Assembly: GCA_964638635.1 (NCBI GenBank)
Contig: CAZXAQ010000035.1
Span: 1 to 37,669 of the forward strand
Direction of reading: 5' to 3'
DNA from: SZUA-430 sp964638635
GTDB lineage: Bacteria > Pseudomonadota > Alphaproteobacteria > Micropepsales > Micropepsaceae
Length of the DNA: 37,669 nucleotides
A model generated the notes under the pieces. It ran no database searches. It was not told where the DNA came from and was given only the letters and a program-made list of their open reading frames with translations. Positions 9,540-17,641 of this stretch are shown here, piece after piece. Position numbers and translations under genes: made by a program. The stretch's first letter is position 1, and every line of letters starts with the position of its first letter.

Positions 9540-11024
9540 ATGTCGAAGAAGCCCGCGGTGGCTGTGATCGGCGCCGGTCTCGGCGGCCTCGCCGCCGGAA
9601 TCAAACTGAAGGAAGCCGGCTTCGACGACGTGACGATTCTAGAGAAAGCGGCAAAGGTCGGTGGCACCTGGCGCGACAATTCCTACCCCGGCTGCTGCTG
9701 CGACACGCCGGTCGCGCTCTATCAGTTTTCCTTCGCGCCCAGCCTGAACTGGAGCCACCTCTTCCCCCGTTACAACGAGATCCAAAAGTACACCGAGGAC
9801 CTCGCGGACAATTTCGGCCTGCGCCCGCATTTGAAGCTGAACGACGAAACGAAGTCGGCCGTTTGGGACGACGCGCGTGCCGTTTGGCAAGTCACGACGC
9901 GCAGCGGCAAGACGTACGAAGCGAACGCGATCGTCGCCGCGTTGGGGCAACTCAACCGGCCGCAGTTGCCCGACATCGAAGGCCGCGACAGTTTCGCGGG
10001 GCCATCGTTCCACTCCGCGCGCTGGGACCACGCGGTCAGCCTGAAGGGCAAGCGGGTAGCCATTGTCGGCTCGGCAGCCAGCGCGGTGCAGATCATTCCG
10101 GAGATCGCCAAGGAGGTGAAGCACCTGACGGTGTTTCAGCGCACGCCAAATTGGGTCATTCCCCGTCTCGATCGTCCGATCACGGACGAGGAAAAAGCGC
10201 TGATGATGACGGCGCCCCACGTGGCGATGATGAATCGCGACCTCATCTATCAGGGTGCGGATTATCTGTTTTGGCAGGCGTTCAGCTGGACGAAAGAGGG
10301 TCGCGCCGCGTACACGCGTGTTGCGCTGAACCATCTGGCGGAACAGGTGTCCGACCCCGAGTTGCGCAAGAAGCTGACGCCTGACTATCCGATCGGCTGC
10401 AAGCGCGTTCTGATCGCCGACGACATCTACCCGGCGCTGACCCGCGAGAACGTCACGCTGGAGACCGGCGCGATCGCCCGCATCACGCCGAAGGGCATCG
10501 AGACGAAGGACGGGACGAAGCACGACGTCGACGTCATCGTCTACGCGACCGGCTTCGAAACCACCGGCTGGCACTGGTCGGTCGATGTTGTCGGCAAAAA
10601 CGGCAAACGCCTGAACGATCAGTGGAAAGACCGCCCGCAAGCCTATCTCGGCATCTCGGTCGCGAACTTCCCTAACATGTTCGTGTTGTACGGCCCGAAC
10701 ACGAACCTCGGCCACAATTCGATCACCTTTATGCTGGAACGTCAGGTCGAATACACGGTCAAGGCACTGACGGAGTTGCACGCGCGCGGCGCGGCCGCGA
10801 TGGACGTGACGGAGGCGGCGCAAACGCGCTTCAACAAAACGCTGCAGGCGGATCTGGCGAAAACCACGTGGGCCGATCCGCACTGCCGCTCTTGGTACAA
10901 GAACGAACATGGTGACATCACGCAAAACTGGTCCTCGCACACGCGCGACTACGCCAAGGCGACCGAGCAGGTGGACTGGGCGGACTACACCGTCCGCGCC
11001 CGGCAACCGCTGGCGGCAGAATAG
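9540..11024 (+). CDS. Flavin-containing (type I Baeyer-Villiger) monooxygenase
   Basis: The enzyme uses FAD, NADPH and O2 to insert oxygen into ketones, giving esters or lactones, or oxidises heteroatoms. The 494-residue protein shows an FAD Rossmann motif GAGLGG (11-16), GGTWRDNSYPGCCCDTP (41-57), the Baeyer-Villiger fingerprint from Phe152 to Asp163 in SFAGPSFHSARWDHA, a second nucleotide motif GSAASA near 177, GCKRVLIADDIYPAL and YATGFETTGW. The second Rossmann motif has Ala where Gly is common. GGGAGG at 9528-9533 selects ATG 9540; an ATG four bases earlier is out of frame. It appears monocistronic. Its substrate is not readable from sequence. Confidence 0.88.
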   Translation: MSKKPAVAVIGAGLGGLAAGIKLKEAGFDDVTILEKAAKVGGTWRDNSYPGCCCDTPVALYQFSFAPSLNWSHLFPRYNEIQKYTEDLADNFGLRPHLKLNDETKSAVWDDARAVWQVTTRSGKTYEANAIVAALGQLNRPQLPDIEGRDSFAGPSFHSARWDHAVSLKGKRVAIVGSAASAVQIIPEIAKEVKHLTVFQRTPNWVIPRLDRPITDEEKALMMTAPHVAMMNRDLIYQGADYLFWQAFSWTKEGRAAYTRVALNHLAEQVSDPELRKKLTPDYPIGCKRVLIADDIYPALTRENVTLETGAIARITPKGIETKDGTKHDVDVIVYATGFETTGWHWSVDVVGKNGKRLNDQWKDRPQAYLGISVANFPNMFVLYGPNTNLGHNSITFMLERQVEYTVKALTELHARGAAAMDVTEAAQTRFNKTLQADLAKTTWADPHCRSWYKNEHGDITQNWSSHTRDYAKATEQVDWADYTVRARQPLAAE

Positions 11025-11142
11025 CCCTGGTACATCGTGCAGGTGTGGGTATGAGTGACACCACTAGCAGGTGGTCGAATCGAGCCGGAGCGGCTTGTAT
11101 CGTGAACGGGCACGGGTGCTTCGCGTTAGGGTGAAGAGACGA

Positions 11143-12270
11143 ATGACACTTCTTGGTCGACTCCTGTCGGCATCCGCACTTGTGACCTGCGCGAGCGTTG
11201 CCGCGCATGCTGCCACGCCTGCCGCCGCGACAAAACCCGCGCCGCTGGCGCCGCCGCTGTTGAAAGAAGTGCAGCTCTGCGACGGCGGCGGTGTCGTACG
11301 CGGCTTCGTGCCGGCGAAGGCGACAAGCAAATCCGCGCCGGTCTTCCCCGACGCCGACGTCTCGAACGACAGCGAAGGCTGGGTCCGCATCGGCTTCACG
11401 ATCGACGCCGAAGGCTCGACGCGCAACGTCACGGTCCTCGATCGCGTCGGCTCGGAGCGCATGATCTCCGCGGCAATCAGTGCGGTGAAGAACTGGGACT
11501 ACAAACCCGCGACCTTGAACGGCCAGCCCGCCGACCAATTCGGCAACACGGCCGAAATCCTCTACGAGCTGCAAACCGGTCAAGCCAAACCCGTCCACGA
11601 GAACGTGATCAAGCTCTACGAGCGCGGCCGCGATCTCGTGAACAAAGGTCAAGTTGCCGAAGGCATCGCCGTGCTGGAGAGCGCGAAGGAAGAGCGGCTG
11701 AACATGTACGAGCTCGCGACGATCTCGTTCGCGCTCGCTTACGCCTACAACCAATCGAACGAGCCGCAAAAAGCGCTGCCGCACATCCGCCACGCGATGA
11801 TCGAAGACGGCAAGTATCTGGAGAAACGCATCTTCAATCCGGCCAAGCGCTTGCGCATCCGGTTGGAATCGCGCGTCGGCAATCTGCGCTACGTCGCCTG
11901 CGCGCCGGCGCTCGCCGACACCGACGACTTCGATCCGAACGGTGCCGACCGCAAGGACCTCATGCGCATCATCGCAAGCACAACGACGCTCCTAAAGAGC
12001 ACTTCGCCGCTCGTCAAAGCCGCTAAGATCGACCAGCCGGACGACGAAGACAAACCCGGCATGTGGGAGCACGACTTGATCCGACGCAAATTCTCGTTCG
12101 CGGCGATCACCGGCGAACTCACGAAATTCCGCGCCAGCTGCGTCGTTCACCTCGTCGAAGACGAAGTGAAACTCGCCCAGCAATGGTCGACCCCGGAGTT
12201 CTCAGGGCCCTGCACCCTGCGTGTTTGGGGCACACCCGGAACAACGTTCAAACTCGTCGAAGAGTGGTGA
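11143..12270 (+). CDS. Secreted protein with TonB C-terminal-like domain
   Basis: The 375-residue protein starts with a signal peptide (about 1-25, ending AAHA), a Pro/Ala stretch, then a domain resembling the TonB C-terminus: GWVRIGFTIDAEGSTRNVTV and SAVKNWDYKPATLNGQPAD (roughly 85-150). The remainder is alpha-helical and could hold TPR-like hairpins (residues about 160-250), followed by an unassigned C-terminus with three Cys. Unlike true TonB it has no retained membrane anchor and the domain is internal, so an energy-coupling role is unlikely. ATG 11143 was chosen because the signal peptide starts there; the frame is open upstream to 11071. Function unknown; a periplasmic protein is the safe reading. 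Confidence 0.7.
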   Translation: MTLLGRLLSASALVTCASVAAHAATPAAATKPAPLAPPLLKEVQLCDGGGVVRGFVPAKATSKSAPVFPDADVSNDSEGWVRIGFTIDAEGSTRNVTVLDRVGSERMISAAISAVKNWDYKPATLNGQPADQFGNTAEILYELQTGQAKPVHENVIKLYERGRDLVNKGQVAEGIAVLESAKEERLNMYELATISFALAYAYNQSNEPQKALPHIRHAMIEDGKYLEKRIFNPAKRLRIRLESRVGNLRYVACAPALADTDDFDPNGADRKDLMRIIASTTTLLKSTSPLVKAAKIDQPDDEDKPGMWEHDLIRRKFSFAAITGELTKFRASCVVHLVEDEVKLAQQWSTPEFSGPCTLRVWGTPGTTFKLVEEW

Positions 12271-12306
12271 GCTAACCGTCGCCGCCGGCGCAGCCGCGAG
12301 TCAGCT

Positions 12307-12545
12307 TTTCACCACGAAGACACGAAGGTCGCACCAAGAGCCACCAAGACGCTCGTGATGTCTCGACTCTTGCTGTCTAACCACATCTCTTGGGCGCGAA
12401 GCGCCCATCCAACTTCCTGAACACGCAGCGTCAGACGAAAAAGAATAGGCGCTTCGCGCCGGACCACGTGATTGGACAGCAGGACTCTCAACGGCCACAG
12501 CGTCTTGGTGGCTCTTGGTGCGACCTTCGTGTCTTCGTGGTGAAA
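12307..12545. repeat. 239-base long imperfect palindrome with 47-base perfect arms
   Basis: Bases 12307-12353 are the exact reverse complement of 12499-12545. Inside them a second, imperfect pair of arms continues (for example GGCGCGAAGCGCC near 12400 against its partner near 12450), leaving a loop of only a few tens of bases. The arms begin TTTCACCACGAAGACACG. The element fills most of the 376-base gap between the genes ending at 12270 and starting at 12647. No open frame of its own and no clear target duplication are seen. It could be a non-autonomous transposable element or an intergenic repeat family transcribed as a long hairpin. Confidence 0.88.
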
Positions 12546-12646
12546 GCGGCCTAGCCCCCAGCACCGCCGCCAGAAAGCGAGCCCTTGCCCCCTGCCGATT
12601 TCTGCGGAATGGTGCCCGCAACCGCCATCGCACCGAGACCAACCCC

Positions 12647-13453
12647 ATGAACGACCGCGTCACCATCTCCATCGACAACGGCGTCGCCGATGTGCGCCTC
12701 ACCCGCGCCGACAAGATGAACGCGCTCGACGAAGCGATGTTCGACGCGCTCATCGCCGCCGGGACGCGGCTGAAGACCGAGCGCGGCGTACGCGCCGTTG
12801 TGATCTCGGGCGAGGGCAGGGCGTTCTGCGCCGGCCTCGACATGGGCAACTTCCAACGCACCGCGGATACGGGCCGCGAGGTGCGCCCCGAAGGGCGCCT
12901 CATCGCCCGCACGAACGGCATCGCGAACCGCCCGCAATACGCCGCCTGGGTCTGGCGCGAGGTGCCCGTCCCCGTCATCGCGGCCGTCCACGGCGTCGCC
13001 TTCGGCGGCGGCTTCCAAGTGATGCTGGGCGCCGACATCCGCTACGCCGATCCCGCCACACGCTTCTCCGTCATGGAGATCAAATGGGGCCTCGTCCCCG
13101 ACATGGCCGGCACGATCCTCATGCGCGGTCTCGTGCGCGACGACGTCATCCGCGAACTCACCTACACCGGCCGCATCTTCGAAGCGCCGGAAGCCGAACG
13201 TATGGGTATCGTCACGCGCGTCATCGCAGATCCACGCACGGCTGCACTCGAGGCCGCCCGCGAAATCGCCAACAAGAACCCCGACGCCATCCGCGCCGCC
13301 AAGCGCATGTTCAACGCGCTCCCGCTCGCGAGCGATGCCGACGGCTTGATGGCCGAGTCGCGCGAGCAAACCGCGCTCGGCGGCTCGCCGAACCAAATCG
13401 AAGCCGTGATGGCGCAGCTGCAGAAGCGCGCCCCGAACTTCAAGGACCAATAG
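12647..13453 (+). CDS. Enoyl-CoA hydratase/isomerase (crotonase) family protein
   Basis: Crotonase-fold enzymes hydrate, isomerise or cleave acyl-CoA thioesters. The 268-residue protein has the usual length, the oxyanion-hole segments GEGRAFCAGLDM (55-66) and VHGVAFGGGF (114-123), and a helix with MEIKWGLVPDMAGT (143-156). The first catalytic Glu of classical hydratases is replaced by Gln124, while Glu144 is kept and Asp152 sits where dienoyl-CoA isomerase has a catalytic Asp. An isomerase-like reaction is therefore possible. ATG 12647 begins the family N-terminus; the open frame extends upstream into the palindrome. The next gene begins directly after its stop, so the two are probably co-transcribed. 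Confidence 0.87.
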   Translation: MNDRVTISIDNGVADVRLTRADKMNALDEAMFDALIAAGTRLKTERGVRAVVISGEGRAFCAGLDMGNFQRTADTGREVRPEGRLIARTNGIANRPQYAAWVWREVPVPVIAAVHGVAFGGGFQVMLGADIRYADPATRFSVMEIKWGLVPDMAGTILMRGLVRDDVIRELTYTGRIFEAPEAERMGIVTRVIADPRTAALEAAREIANKNPDAIRAAKRMFNALPLASDADGLMAESREQTALGGSPNQIEAVMAQLQKRAPNFKDQ

Positions 13454-14551
13454 GTGTCGAACCACGACGCGGGCGCGGAGCTGAACCGGCTCGCCTCGCT
13501 CGACTCGATGGAAGGCATCACGCGGGCGGAGCCGAGCGTGGCGCCGTCCGTGTTCCGCTACCTGCCGCGCGGCGCGCTGCTGCATGCGATCTACCCGGGC
13601 GTCCTCGTCGCGGTCACGATCGGCCTCGCCGCCGCGTTCCTGTCCGATCACTATGGCGGCCCGGTGATGCTGTTCGCGCTCTTGATCGGCATGGCGTTCC
13701 ACTTCCTGCACGAAAGCGGCCGCTGCGTCGCCGGCATCGAGTTCACTTCGCGCACGATCCTGCGCCTCGGCGTAGCCCTGCTCGGCGCGCGCATCACATT
13801 CGACCAGATCGCAAGCCTCGGCGTCGGCCCCGTCGCGATGGTGATCGTGGGCGTCACGACCACAATCCTGATCGGCGTCACGCTGGCCAAAGCGCTCAAT
13901 CTCAGCCGCACGTTCGGCGTCCTCTCCGGCGGTGCGGTGGCGATCTGCGGCGTGGCCGCAGCGCTCGCCATTGCCTCCGTCCTGCCGCGCACCCGGGAAA
14001 GCGAGCGAGACACGATCTTGACCGCGGTCAGCGTCACCGCCCTCTCGACGCTCGCGATGATCGTCTACCCGATCGGCGTCGGCGCCATCGGCTTCGACCA
14101 CCAGCACGCGGGCATCTTCCTCGGCGGCACGATCCACGACGTCGCTCAGGTCGTCGGCGCCGGCTATATGGTTTCGCAGGAGTCCGGCGACATCGCGACT
14201 TACGTGAAGATGCTGCGGGTCGCGATGCTGTTGCCGGTCGTACTTGTCATCTCGTTCGTGCTCGCCCGTGCCAACGGCGGCGAGCGCCGCAAGGCGACGC
14301 TGCTCCCCACGTTCTTGATCGGCTTCGCCGTGCTCGTCGTCATCAACTCGACCGGCATCATCCCAAAGCCCGCCGTCGACGGCATCTCGAACCTCTCCCG
14401 CGCGTGCCTGGTCGCGGCCATTGCCGCGCTTGGCATGAAGACCTCGTTCAAGGACCTGATCGCCGTCGGCTGGCGCCCCGTGGCGCTCATGGTTTCTGAG
14501 ACATTGTGGATCGCGTTGCTCGTCCTGGGTGCAGTGCTCTGGCTCGTCTAG
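13454..14551 (+). CDS. YeiH/UPF0324 family putative sulfate exporter
   Basis: The 365-residue protein has a polar N-terminus of about 40 residues, then about ten membrane helices. It carries UPF0324 (YeiH) family segments: LLIGMAFHFL, FTSRTILRLGVALLGARITF, FGVLSGGAVAICGVAAALA, GGTIHDVAQVVGAGYMVS and ALGMKTSFKDL. Some relatives are linked to sulfonate or taurine breakdown and are named putative sulfate exporters; the substrate is not proven for most members. GTG 13454 directly follows the crotonase stop, with AAGGA at 13442-13446 as ribosome site; a later start at ATG 13508 would shorten the N-terminus. The pairing with a crotonase suggests coordinated expression but not an obvious shared pathway. 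Confidence 0.85.
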   Translation: MSNHDAGAELNRLASLDSMEGITRAEPSVAPSVFRYLPRGALLHAIYPGVLVAVTIGLAAAFLSDHYGGPVMLFALLIGMAFHFLHESGRCVAGIEFTSRTILRLGVALLGARITFDQIASLGVGPVAMVIVGVTTTILIGVTLAKALNLSRTFGVLSGGAVAICGVAAALAIASVLPRTRESERDTILTAVSVTALSTLAMIVYPIGVGAIGFDHQHAGIFLGGTIHDVAQVVGAGYMVSQESGDIATYVKMLRVAMLLPVVLVISFVLARANGGERRKATLLPTFLIGFAVLVVINSTGIIPKPAVDGISNLSRACLVAAIAALGMKTSFKDLIAVGWRPVALMVSETLWIALLVLGAVLWLV

Positions 14552-14677
14552 CGAACCTCTAAGTGCACCACAGAAACCTGATCGCCCGCGAGGCGTATCG
14601 AATTGACACCGCCAGGGCTAGAGCGCGAGCTAGGCGCGACAATCCCCCGTAGTCGCCCCAGTACCAGGAGCCCCCGC

Positions 14678-15604
14678 ATGCGCCGTCCGTTGTTCGCCGC
14701 CCTGATGTTCTCGCTCAGCCTCGCGCCCGCCTTCGCGGCGGACGGCACGTTGTTCCGCGACGCCGAAGGCCGCTTCACGGTCAGGGTCCCCACGGGCTGG
14801 CAATCGGCGATACCCGAACAGAAGGGCTCGCTCGCGGTCCTGATGGCCTCGCCGCAAGGCGCCGAAACCGCGGGCATGTGCATGGTCATAGCCGACCCCA
14901 CGCCGCAAACGAAGGACACGCCGCAAACCGAACTCGACGAAGCCTTCGCCCAGGTGCTGACCGGCGATTTCTGGAAGCGCTCGCTCGCCGCCGGCGGCCT
15001 CAAGGACGTCGTCGTCCAAGACAGCGGCCAAAAGATGCAGAAGGGTCGCCGGATCTACTACTTCGTCGCGACCGCGACGGCGAAAGACGCCGAGGGCGTG
15101 TTCGAAGCGACCAGCAAGCAAGTCGTCCACGTCGTACCCGGCAGCCTCTACTTCGTGCAGTGCAGCGCCACGAAGGCGGCCTATCCGGTGATGAGCCCGA
15201 CGTTCGAAAAAATCTTCGCCTCGTTCGACCCGCGCGTGAACGAATTGCTCGTCGAGGGCCCGCGCAGCGCCCCGTCGGTGCTGACGCTGTTCTCCGCGCC
15301 CGAGTTTGGCGGCGTCGCGCATGCGATCGCACAGAACACCGCGAACATCCCGGCGCTGACCGGCAAGGACGTCGCCGGCGGCATCTCGGTCGTCGGCTAT
15401 GGCGCCTGGGAGATCTGCGAAAACGTGAACTTCACCGGCGCCTGCCAAATCATCGCCGCGACCGAAGCCGCAAGCCCCGGCCGCCTGATCCGCATCGGCT
15501 CCGTCCGCCGCCACGAAGTCCGCGACGACCCAAGAGCCGCCGCCGGCATCGTGAGTGCGGGCGTCAGCGCGACGTTCAAAGCATCGCTCGACAAAGCGCG
15601 CTAA
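14678..15604 (+). CDS. Secreted protein with C-terminal beta/gamma-crystallin-like domain
   Basis: The 308-residue protein has a signal peptide (1-20, LSLAPAFA cleavage). Residues 25-185 form a globular part starting FRDAEGRFTVRVPTGW, like small lipid-binding or PsbP-like periplasmic domains. Residues 200-280 resemble a single beta/gamma-crystallin domain: LTLFSAPEFGG, then GISVVGYGAWEICENVNFTG and ACQII, the pattern of Greek-key strands. Such domains often bind calcium or stabilise extracellular proteins. AGGAG at 14666-14670 fixes ATG 14678. A TTGACA lies 70 bases upstream at 14603-14608, but no convincing -10 box follows. Function unknown; location periplasmic or extracellular. Confidence 0.72.
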   Translation: MRRPLFAALMFSLSLAPAFAADGTLFRDAEGRFTVRVPTGWQSAIPEQKGSLAVLMASPQGAETAGMCMVIADPTPQTKDTPQTELDEAFAQVLTGDFWKRSLAAGGLKDVVVQDSGQKMQKGRRIYYFVATATAKDAEGVFEATSKQVVHVVPGSLYFVQCSATKAAYPVMSPTFEKIFASFDPRVNELLVEGPRSAPSVLTLFSAPEFGGVAHAIAQNTANIPALTGKDVAGGISVVGYGAWEICENVNFTGACQIIAATEAASPGRLIRIGSVRRHEVRDDPRAAAGIVSAGVSATFKASLDKAR

Positions 15605-15625
15605 CGCTTCAGAACGAGACCTTGC

Positions 15626-15673
15626 CCTGGGAGAGCCGGCAATCCTGCCGGCTCTTCCAGCGGCGCTCCCAGG
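15626..15673. repeat. REP-like nested hairpin, copy 1
   Basis: Outer arms CCTGGGAG (15626-15633) and CTCCCAGG (15666-15673) enclose an inner hairpin GAGCCGGC / GCCGGCTC (15633-15640 and 15647-15654, six-base loop). A related sequence lies at 16814-16840, so the two copies bracket the amidohydrolase gene. The hairpin lies 21 bases after the preceding stop and could also end transcription, but no T-run follows. Confidence 0.75.
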
Positions 15674-15751
15674 CCAAGCGCGCACCCATAGAGGCTTGTC
15701 CCCGCGCCCACCGCGCAGGATAGTGCTCCGCACCCCGCACGGAGCCCCGCC

Positions 15752-16795
15752 ATGGCCGAGCCGATCCTCGAACCCGATCTGCCAATTGTCGATCCGCACC
15801 ATCACCTTTGGGATCGCCCGACAGCGGTGCTGCGCAACCTGCCGCCGTCCGATCACGGCTTCATGGACATCATCCGCGACATCCCGCGCTACCTGCTCGA
15901 CGAGTTGCTCGCCGATCTCACGGCCGGGCACAACATCCGCGCGACGATCTATATGGAATGCGGCGCGATGTACCGCGCCGACGGTCCCGACGCATTGAAG
16001 TGCGTCGGCGAGACGGAGTTCGTGAACGGCATCGCCGCGATGACGGCCAGCGGCCTCTACGGCGACGTGCGCGCCTGCGCCGGTATCGTGGGCCACGTGG
16101 ACCTGCGCCTCGGCGATGCGGCGGAAGACGTGCTGCGTTCCCACATCGCCGCGGGCCACGGCCGCTTTCGCGGCATCCGCCATTCGGCCGCGCACGACGA
16201 CGACCCGGACGTTCTCGGGCCGCTCGCCGGCCGCAACCCGCCCGGCCTCTACCGCGACGCCAAGTTCCGCGAAGGCTTCAAGCACCTCGCTAAACTCGGC
16301 CTCTCCTTCGACGCCTGGCTCTTGGAGCCGCAACTGCCGGACCTCATCGACCTCGCACGCGCCTTCCCCGGCACGACGATCGTGCTCGATCACGTCGGCA
16401 CGCCCGTGGGCGTCGGCCGCTACAAAGGCAAACGCGAAGAACGCTTCGCCACCTGGGCGCAGAACATCAAGACGCTAGCCGCCTGTTCGAACGTCCACGT
16501 CAAACTCGGCGGCCTGCCGATGCCCTTCGCGGGCTGGCGCGCCCGCATGAAGGGTCCCGACGACACGTCGGAAACGCTCGCGGCGCAATGGAAACCCTAC
16601 ATCGAAACCTGCATCGAAGCCTTCGGCACCACCCGCGCCATGTTCGAAAGCAACTTCCCGGTCGACCGCTTCGGCGCCAGCTACGTCGCCCTCTGGAACG
16701 CCTTCAAACGCCTCGCAAGAGATTATTCCACGGACGAAAAGACAGCCCTCTTCAGCGGCACCGCAAAGAAAGTCTACCGCGTGAACGTCACCTGA
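15752..16795 (+). CDS. Amidohydrolase family protein (amidohydrolase_2 / dicarboxylate lactonase type)
   Basis: Members are metal-dependent hydrolases or decarboxylases with a TIM barrel, acting on lactones or aromatic acids (LigI, L-fuconolactonase, gamma-resorcylate decarboxylase relatives). The 347-residue protein has the metal motif DPHHHLWD (14-21), FRGIRHSAA, a strand ending in IVLDHVGTP, and ESNFPVDRFGASY near the C-terminus, where the last catalytic Asp lies. GGAG about ten bases upstream supports ATG 15752. It stands alone between two REP-like hairpins. The substrate cannot be assigned; a lactonase acting after the Baeyer-Villiger monooxygenase would be attractive but is speculation. 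Confidence 0.85.
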   Translation: MAEPILEPDLPIVDPHHHLWDRPTAVLRNLPPSDHGFMDIIRDIPRYLLDELLADLTAGHNIRATIYMECGAMYRADGPDALKCVGETEFVNGIAAMTASGLYGDVRACAGIVGHVDLRLGDAAEDVLRSHIAAGHGRFRGIRHSAAHDDDPDVLGPLAGRNPPGLYRDAKFREGFKHLAKLGLSFDAWLLEPQLPDLIDLARAFPGTTIVLDHVGTPVGVGRYKGKREERFATWAQNIKTLAACSNVHVKLGGLPMPFAGWRARMKGPDDTSETLAAQWKPYIETCIEAFGTTRAMFESNFPVDRFGASYVALWNAFKRLARDYSTDEKTALFSGTAKKVYRVNVT

Positions 16796-16813
16796 AGCAG
16801 AGAAGAACGAGCG

Positions 16814-16840
16814 CCTGGGAGCGCCGGCTTCCAGCCGGCC
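16814..16840. repeat. REP-like hairpin, copy 2
   Basis: CCTGGGAGCGCCGGC followed by TTCCA and GCCGGC shares its first half with copy 1 at 15626 (CCTGGGAG, one varied base, GCCGGC). The inner stem is GCCGGC at 16823-16828 and 16834-16839; the outer arm is degenerate. It starts 19 bases after the amidohydrolase stop. Confidence 0.65.
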
Positions 16841-16957
16841 CTTGGAGCATCGACGCCAGCCACCGCAAACTGTGATCGCGCGCACCGCCAACCCACTTCC
16901 ACCGTGTGTCGAGCGTCAAGACGCGCTACATCTCCAAAATCAATCGCGGAGACCCCC

Positions 16958-17482
16958 ATGTCCACTCGCGAGTACACGCTGATCGCGTTCGCCACCCTAG
17001 CGTTGGCCCTGTCACCTGCAATCGCCGCCTCCCTCGGCCCCACATCCGACGAACACCCGCCCGTGACCTGTGACCCCGGCCAGTTCGTGGAGAAGGTCAC
17101 CTGCTCCGGCGACCGCTGTGACAACGTCGCGATCACCTGCCAAGCCCGCCCCGGCGTCGCCACGGGCCGCGCGCAATGGACGCCCTGGTTCTCCGAAGAA
17201 GGAAGCGGCCGCGGCAAATGCCCGGCCAAGCACTTCATCGCCGGCCTCGCCTGCAACAAAGGCTGGTGCGATAACATCTCGCTCTACTGCGTCGAAATCC
17301 CAAACGCGAACGCGGCCGGCACGTGTGCAGACACCCGCTTCACCGGAAGCGGCGCCAACGCCACCGTCTCCGTCCTCGACAACCCGAACCTCGACAAAGC
17401 CGGCCAAAAATTTCTGGCCTCCGAAATGAGATGTAAAGGCGGCTGGTGCAGCCAAGTGAGCATGTGCGTGCGCGAGCAGTAA
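16958..17482 (+). CDS. Small secreted protein with three cysteine-motif repeats
   Basis: I do not recognise a named family with certainty. The 174-residue protein has a signal peptide (1-25, ending SPAIAA). The mature part holds three similar modules: CSGDRCDNVAITC, CNKGWCDNISLYC and CKGGWCSQVSMC, that is Cys-x4-Cys-x6-Cys twice and Cys-x4-Cys-x5-Cys once. Each is preceded by an aromatic segment such as FVEKVT, FIAGLA or FLASEM, and by an earlier Cys in at least the first two modules. Disulfide-stabilised repeats in the periplasm or medium are likely. GCGGAG at 16946-16951 supports ATG 16958. A binding role is a guess. Confidence 0.75.
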   Translation: MSTREYTLIAFATLALALSPAIAASLGPTSDEHPPVTCDPGQFVEKVTCSGDRCDNVAITCQARPGVATGRAQWTPWFSEEGSGRGKCPAKHFIAGLACNKGWCDNISLYCVEIPNANAAGTCADTRFTGSGANATVSVLDNPNLDKAGQKFLASEMRCKGGWCSQVSMCVREQ

Positions 17483-17613
17483 CCCGCGCACAAACCGACG
17501 AAGCCGAGGCCGAAGTTGACCGCCGACGTCGTTCGGTGATGCCCAAATGCGGCCCGAGAGAGAGCCTAGACCGCGGACGCCTGTTCAGGGTCCGGAAACC
17601 GTCACCGCGTAAA

Positions 17614-17636
17614 TTGCGCCGACCACAGAGGCGCAA
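17614..17636 (+). promoter_or_regulatory. Small hairpin over a ribosome-binding site
   Basis: TTGCGCC (17614-17620) pairs with GGCGCAA (17630-17636) across nine bases. The GAGG that serves ATG 17642 overlaps the right arm, so the fold would hide it. A regulatory effect is only a possibility. Confidence 0.25.
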
Positions 17637-17641
17637 GCATC

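Noticed and set aside
12551..16393. Long minus-strand ORFs (12551-14137, 528 aa; 14630-16393, 587 aa)
   Set aside because: They are antisense to well-supported genes, are rich in Arg, Ala, Asp and His as expected for reverse frames of GC-rich coding DNA, and show no family motif.
9540..16795. A lactone pathway joining the Baeyer-Villiger enzyme and the amidohydrolase
   Set aside because: The genes are 4.7 kb apart with unrelated genes and hairpins between, and neither substrate can be read from sequence.
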